This document shows, piece by piece, positions 60,702-64,000 of a stretch of DNA of 64,000 nucleotides (position 1 is its first letter; each line of letters opens with the position of its first letter). Location of the stretch: positions 186,001-250,000 of the forward strand of contig JAVSGI010000005.1 of NCBI GenBank assembly GCA_032334235.1, in the 5' to 3' direction. The stretch comes from Paracoccaceae bacterium Fryx2. Its GTDB lineage: Bacteria > Pseudomonadota > Alphaproteobacteria > Rhodobacterales > Rhodobacteraceae. Made by a program: the position numbers and the translations under genes. The notes below the pieces were generated by a model. It did not search any database. It worked only from the letters and a program-made list of their open reading frames with translations, and was not told the origin of the DNA.

Positions 60702-61773
60702 TCAAGTTGCAAGTGCAACACCGCCGCCCTTTTGGGCATAGGATGTTGCGATGGACAGACGAAGCAAGCACCTCAGCAGCGAGGAACGTGGCGTGATACT
60801 CGCCGAACATAACCGGGGCAGCAGCCAGCAGGCGATCGGGATGCTTCTTGACCGGTCGGCGAGCACGATTTGCCGGGAACTGGTGCGGGGTCGTCAGGAC
60901 GATGGCACCTATTGCCCTCAATTGGCGCGGCTGGTTTACGACGTTCGCCGGACGCGATGTCGGCGCGCTCGCAAGCTGATCGAAGGCGACGCGACCCATC
61001 GCTTCGTGCACAGCCATCTTGTTCATCGGCGCTGGTCTCCCGAGCAGATTGCGCACAGACTGCGGCTCATGCATCCCGATGACCCTGCTGCCCGCGTCAG
61101 CCACGAGACCATCTACGCCGCGATCTATGCCCAGCCGCGTGGCGGCCTGAAGGCGGCAATGATCGAGGCGCTGCGCCAGGCAAAACCTGTGCGCGGGCGG
61201 CGGCGCACGACGCTGGCGGGAAGCGCCATGGTCCCGGAAACATTGCGGATTATCAACCGACCTGAGGAAATCGAGGCGCGGCTGGTACCCGGCCACTGGG
61301 AAGGTGACTTGATCAAGGGCGCCTTCAATCGTTCCTCGGTGGGCACTTTGGTTGAGCGCAAGACCCGCTTCGTCGTTCTATGCAAAATGAATGGAAATGG
61401 GGCCGAGGCGGTTCTCGACAGCTTCACCCGGCAGATGAAGCGGCTGCCAGCAGCGCTTCGCAAAAGCATGACTTATGATCGTGGGTCGGAAATGGCCTGC
61501 CACCCGGAACTTGCCCGCCGACTGAAGATCGATATCTGGTTCTGCGATCCGCATGCCCCCTGGCAGCGCGGCAGCAACGAGAACACCAACGGCCTCTTGC
61601 GCCAGTTCATGCCCAAAGGCACCGATCTCAGCGATGCCAGCCAAACCTGGCTCAACGACGTCGCAGCCCTGATGAACAACCGCCCCAGAAAAACCCTCGG
61701 TTGGAAAACACCCGCCGAAGCCATGGCCGAAGAAATGGCCGCCTTCAATGAAGCCGTTGCACTTGCAATTTGA
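60702..61773 (+). mobile_element. IS30-family insertion sequence
   Basis: Terminal inverted repeats TCAAGTTGCAAGTGCAAC (60702-60719) and GTTGCACTTGCAATTTGA (61756-61773) match at 17 of 18 positions and enclose a single transposase gene, whose stop codon forms part of the right end. The length of about 1.07 kb is normal for the family. No matching 2-3 bp target duplication is evident next to these ends, so the exact boundaries or later rearrangement remain open. It lies upstream of pxpA. Confidence 0.85.
60751..61773 (+). CDS. IS30-family transposase
   Basis: A 340-residue DDE transposase. The N-terminal helix-turn-helix (LSSEERGVILAEH, ASTICREL) binds the IS ends. The catalytic triad is Asp186 (GHWEGDLIKG), Asp243 (MTYDRGSEM) and Glu277 (QRGSNENTNGLLRQF), with the D-x33-E spacing typical of IS30. 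It appears intact, so the element may be active. Confidence 0.95.
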   Translation: MDRRSKHLSSEERGVILAEHNRGSSQQAIGMLLDRSASTICRELVRGRQDDGTYCPQLARLVYDVRRTRCRRARKLIEGDATHRFVHSHLVHRRWSPEQIAHRLRLMHPDDPAARVSHETIYAAIYAQPRGGLKAAMIEALRQAKPVRGRRRTTLAGSAMVPETLRIINRPEEIEARLVPGHWEGDLIKGAFNRSSVGTLVERKTRFVVLCKMNGNGAEAVLDSFTRQMKRLPAALRKSMTYDRGSEMACHPELARRLKIDIWFCDPHAPWQRGSNENTNGLLRQFMPKGTDLSDASQTWLNDVAALMNNRPRKTLGWKTPAEAMAEEMAAFNEAVALAI

Positions 61774-61921
61774 ATCCGCCCTGTGCGCGCCTGCTTGCAG
61801 CCGGTCGGCCGCTGTGGTGTTATCGGCGGATGCAGAGCCTGCCTTGCCAGTCCCGCGACCGCGCCGCGCCGCACCAGTGGCATCCGGCGGTGCGCCGGGG
61901 CCGGGCGTCGGGGCAGGTCGC

Positions 61922-62695
61922 ATGACCCCCCGGCGGCAGATCGACCTCAATGCCGATCTTGGCGAAGGCTTCGGCCCGTGGCGCATGGGGGATGATGCCG
62001 CCCTGCTGGGCATCGTGACCAGTGCCAGCGTCGCGTGCGGCGGCCATGCGGGCGATCCCGACACCATGGTCGAAACCCTGGCGCTGGCCCGCGAGCGCGG
62101 GGTCAGCGTCGGCGCCCATCCGGGCTATGCCGACCGGGCGGGCTTCGGCCGCCGGGTGATCCCGATGACCGCCACCGGGATCGAGCGCATGGTCGCGACC
62201 CAGATCGGCGCCCTGATGGGGGCGGCGGCGCTGGCCGGGGTGCGGGTGGCCTATGTCAAGGCGCACGGGGCGCTGGCCAATCTGGCCGCCGATGACCGCA
62301 TGGTTGCCGATGCCATCGCCCGGGCGGTGGCGGCGGTGTCGCGCGATCTGGCGGTGCTGGCCATCTCGGGCACCGCGCAGGAGGCGGCGGCCGGTGCCTG
62401 CGGTCTGGCGGTCTATTCCGAGATCTTTGCCGACCGGGCCTATCTGCCCGATGGTCGCCTCGTGCCGCGCGGCGTGCCCGGCGCGGTGATCGGCGGCGAG
62501 GCGGCGGTTGACCGGCTGCTGGGCTTTCTCGACAGCGGCCTGATGCCGGTGCTGGCGGGGCCCGCCATTCCGCTGGCCGCCCATTCGGTCTGCCTGCATG
62601 GCGACGGCCCCGGTGCCGTAGCCCTTGCGCGGCAGCTGCGGGCCGCCCTGGCCGGGGCGGGCATCGCCGTGGCGCCCTTCGTGGCGGCAGGCTGA
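61922..62695 (+). CDS. pxpA: 5-oxoprolinase subunit PxpA
   Basis: A 257-residue LamB/YcsF protein. IDLNADLGEGFG opens the family, then SVACGGHAGDP, GAHPGYADRAGFGRR and VKAHGALANLAA. With PxpB and PxpC it hydrolyses 5-oxoproline to glutamate using ATP. The ATG is chosen because the conserved N-terminus starts there; the frame stays open upstream into the IS right end. The IS insertion may have changed its promoter. Confidence 0.93.
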   Translation: MTPRRQIDLNADLGEGFGPWRMGDDAALLGIVTSASVACGGHAGDPDTMVETLALARERGVSVGAHPGYADRAGFGRRVIPMTATGIERMVATQIGALMGAAALAGVRVAYVKAHGALANLAADDRMVADAIARAVAAVSRDLAVLAISGTAQEAAAGACGLAVYSEIFADRAYLPDGRLVPRGVPGAVIGGEAAVDRLLGFLDSGLMPVLAGPAIPLAAHSVCLHGDGPGAVALARQLRAALAGAGIAVAPFVAAG

Positions 62696-63384
62696 TGGGG
62701 CAGGCGGCGTTTCCCCGTTTCCGGGCCGTGGCGGACCATGCGGTGCTGGCCGAGTTCGGCGACACCATATCCGATGCCGCGCACCGGCAGGTGCTGGACC
62801 TCGACGCCGTGCTGGCGGTGACCGGGTTCGACGGCTTTGTCGAATCGGTGCCCGCCTATGCCAGTCTGCTGGTCGATTTCGACCCGCTGCGCACCGATCC
62901 GGTCCGGGTCACGCAGGCCTTGCAGGCGATGCTGACCTGCGCCCCTCCGGCCCGGCCCGCGCCCGTCATCCGCGAGGTTGACCTGTGCTACGATGCAGAC
63001 CTCGGCCCCGATCTGGCAGCGGTCGCGCAGGCCGCGGGCCTGTCGGTCGAAGCCGCCATCGCGGCCCATCTGGCGGGCGACTACCAGGTGTTCATGTATG
63101 GCTTCGCGCCGGGCTACGCCTATCTTGCCGGAGTGCCTGCGGCGCTGCGGCTGCCGCGCAAGCCGGTGGCGCGGCGCGGCGTGGCGGCGGGCAGCGTGAT
63201 CATTGCCGCTGCGCAATGTCTGGTCACCACCCTGACGATGCCGACGGGCTGGTGGATCATCGCCGCCTCGCCGACGCAGGTGCTGCGCGACGACCCGGCG
63301 CGGCCTTTCCTGTTCGATGTCGGCGACCGGGTCCGTTTCCGCCGGATCGGCCGGGCGGCGTTCGACGCCGCGCGGCGGGGCTGA
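62695..63384 (+). CDS. pxpB: 5-oxoprolinase subunit PxpB (KipI-like)
   Basis: A 229-residue protein of the allophanate hydrolase subunit 1/KipI family. VESVPAYASLLVDFDP is an N-terminal hallmark, YGFAPGYAYLAGVP and LPRKPVARRGVAAGSV lie in the cyclophilin-like C-terminal domain. The ATG overlaps the pxpA stop by one base, as expected for a complex made in fixed ratio. Confidence 0.93.
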   Translation: MGQAAFPRFRAVADHAVLAEFGDTISDAAHRQVLDLDAVLAVTGFDGFVESVPAYASLLVDFDPLRTDPVRVTQALQAMLTCAPPARPAPVIREVDLCYDADLGPDLAAVAQAAGLSVEAAIAAHLAGDYQVFMYGFAPGYAYLAGVPAALRLPRKPVARRGVAAGSVIIAAAQCLVTTLTMPTGWWIIAASPTQVLRDDPARPFLFDVGDRVRFRRIGRAAFDAARRG

Positions 63385-63387
63385 GCG

Positions 63388-64000
63388 GTGGTGCGCCTTG
63401 CGATCCTGAAGGCGGGGCCGCTGGTCTCGGTGCAGGACGGCGGGCGACCGGGGATGATGCGCTTCGGTGTGCCCGCCTCGGGGCCGATGGACCGCATGTC
63501 GTTCCGCATCGCCAACGCCGCGGTCGGCAATCCCGACACCGCGCCGGCCATCGAGATCTCGCTGGGCGGGCTGACGCTGGAATGCACCGAGGGCTGCGTC
63601 ACCTTCGCGCTGGCGGGCGGCGGTTTCCGGCTGGGGCTCGGGGCAGACCGGCTGGGGTCGTGGAGCGTCGCCACCCTGCACGCGGGCACCCGGCTGAGCG
63701 TCGCGCCCGGCCCCTGGGGCAGCTGGACCTATCTCGCCCTTGCCGGAACGCTGCGCGCGGGGGCGTGGCTGGGAAGTGCGGCGACCCACGCCTTGTCGGG
63801 CCTTGGCGGCGGACTGCTGCGGGCGGGCGGCACGGTCGAGATCGACGGGGCCGAACGGCGCGAGGCGCGCTGCGGCCCGATACCCTGCCCGGTCTGGGCC
63901 CGGCCGCGCCACAGCGTCGGCGTCGTGCCGGGGCCGCAGGACCGATTCTTTCCGGCCGGGGTGATGGAAACCTTCCTCTCGTCCCGCTTCACCCTGACCG
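63388..64000 (+). CDS. pxpC: 5-oxoprolinase subunit PxpC, cut by the window end
   Basis: The first 204 codons of a KipA/allophanate hydrolase subunit 2 protein: ILKAGPLVSVQDGGRPGMM, VPASGPMDRMSFRIAN and the later VVPGPQDRFF match the family. Two adjacent GTG codons are possible starts, 3-6 bp after the pxpB stop. About 100 or more residues lie beyond the window. It forms the oxoprolinase complex with PxpA and PxpB. Confidence 0.9.
   Translation, partial: MVRLAILKAGPLVSVQDGGRPGMMRFGVPASGPMDRMSFRIANAAVGNPDTAPAIEISLGGLTLECTEGCVTFALAGGGFRLGLGADRLGSWSVATLHAGTRLSVAPGPWGSWTYLALAGTLRAGAWLGSAATHALSGLGGGLLRAGGTVEIDGAERREARCGPIPCPVWARPRHSVGVVPGPQDRFFPAGVMETFLSSRFTLT

Noticed and set aside
60511-61296. 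Leftward 261-codon frame crossing the IS left end
   Set aside because: Antisense to the transposase and spanning the IS boundary; no family resemblance.

Overview
The window is GC-rich chromosomal DNA of an alphaproteobacterium, almost certainly a Rhodobacteraceae member (Rhodobacter, Gemmobacter or Tabrizicola type). The signs are an adjacent sciP-ctrA pair, a gapR gene, DUF2852 and usg-type proteins, a GTTC-N7-GTTC LexA box, and the dispersed intergenic repeats with an ATTTGGGCCAA core common in this family. The genus cannot be fixed from the sequence alone. Nearly all of it is densely packed housekeeping DNA, with stop/start overlaps of the ATGA or GTGA type. Several real starts are GTG or TTG, and one (miaA) appears to be CTG.

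Layout. 0-3.7 kb: gapR, a DUF1992 protein, a hypothetical protein, an iron-type ABC permease and tRNA-Thr(TGT). 3.9-14.7 kb: an accessory cluster, the most unusual part of the window. A four-gene leftward operon encodes a trypsin-like protease, a protease fused to a degenerate STAND-like NTPase, a large STAND NTPase and an LCAT-like lipase. It diverges from a gene for a trypsin-like protease fused to a NUC1-type nuclease, and it converges on a GH24 (T4 lysozyme-like) gene. I read this as a candidate protease-triggered suicide or defence system. 14.7-22 kb: a peptide-type ABC importer with a fused double ATPase, preceded by an AraC regulator. 22-35.3 kb: miaA, then the conserved envelope cluster pyrH-frr-uppS-cdsA-dxr-rseP-bamA-skp-fabZ-lpxA-lpxI-lpxB, without lpxD. 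35.4-42.4 kb: mnmA, sciP, ctrA with a CtrA box, ligA, recG, and a 40-residue membrane protein under a perfect LexA box. 42.5-49.2 kb: a NifU-like protein, hisI, gluQRS, trmFO, gyrA, usg. 49.3-53.7 kb: arginase, ccmF, ccmH, an enoyl-CoA hydratase. 53.7-60.4 kb: ilvH, ilvB with an attenuator-like leader, a GST, a CaCA antiporter, bpt, an RDD protein, a DUF2852 protein. 60.7-64 kb: an IS30-family element, then pxpA, pxpB and a truncated pxpC.

The gaps hold structured repeats. A two-hairpin element occurs twice with compensatory base changes, CCGGGGGT/ACCCCCGG hairpins recur at several loci, a 37-bp hairpin unit is repeated three times in tandem, and two near-identical 19-bp palindromes lie beside the IS element.
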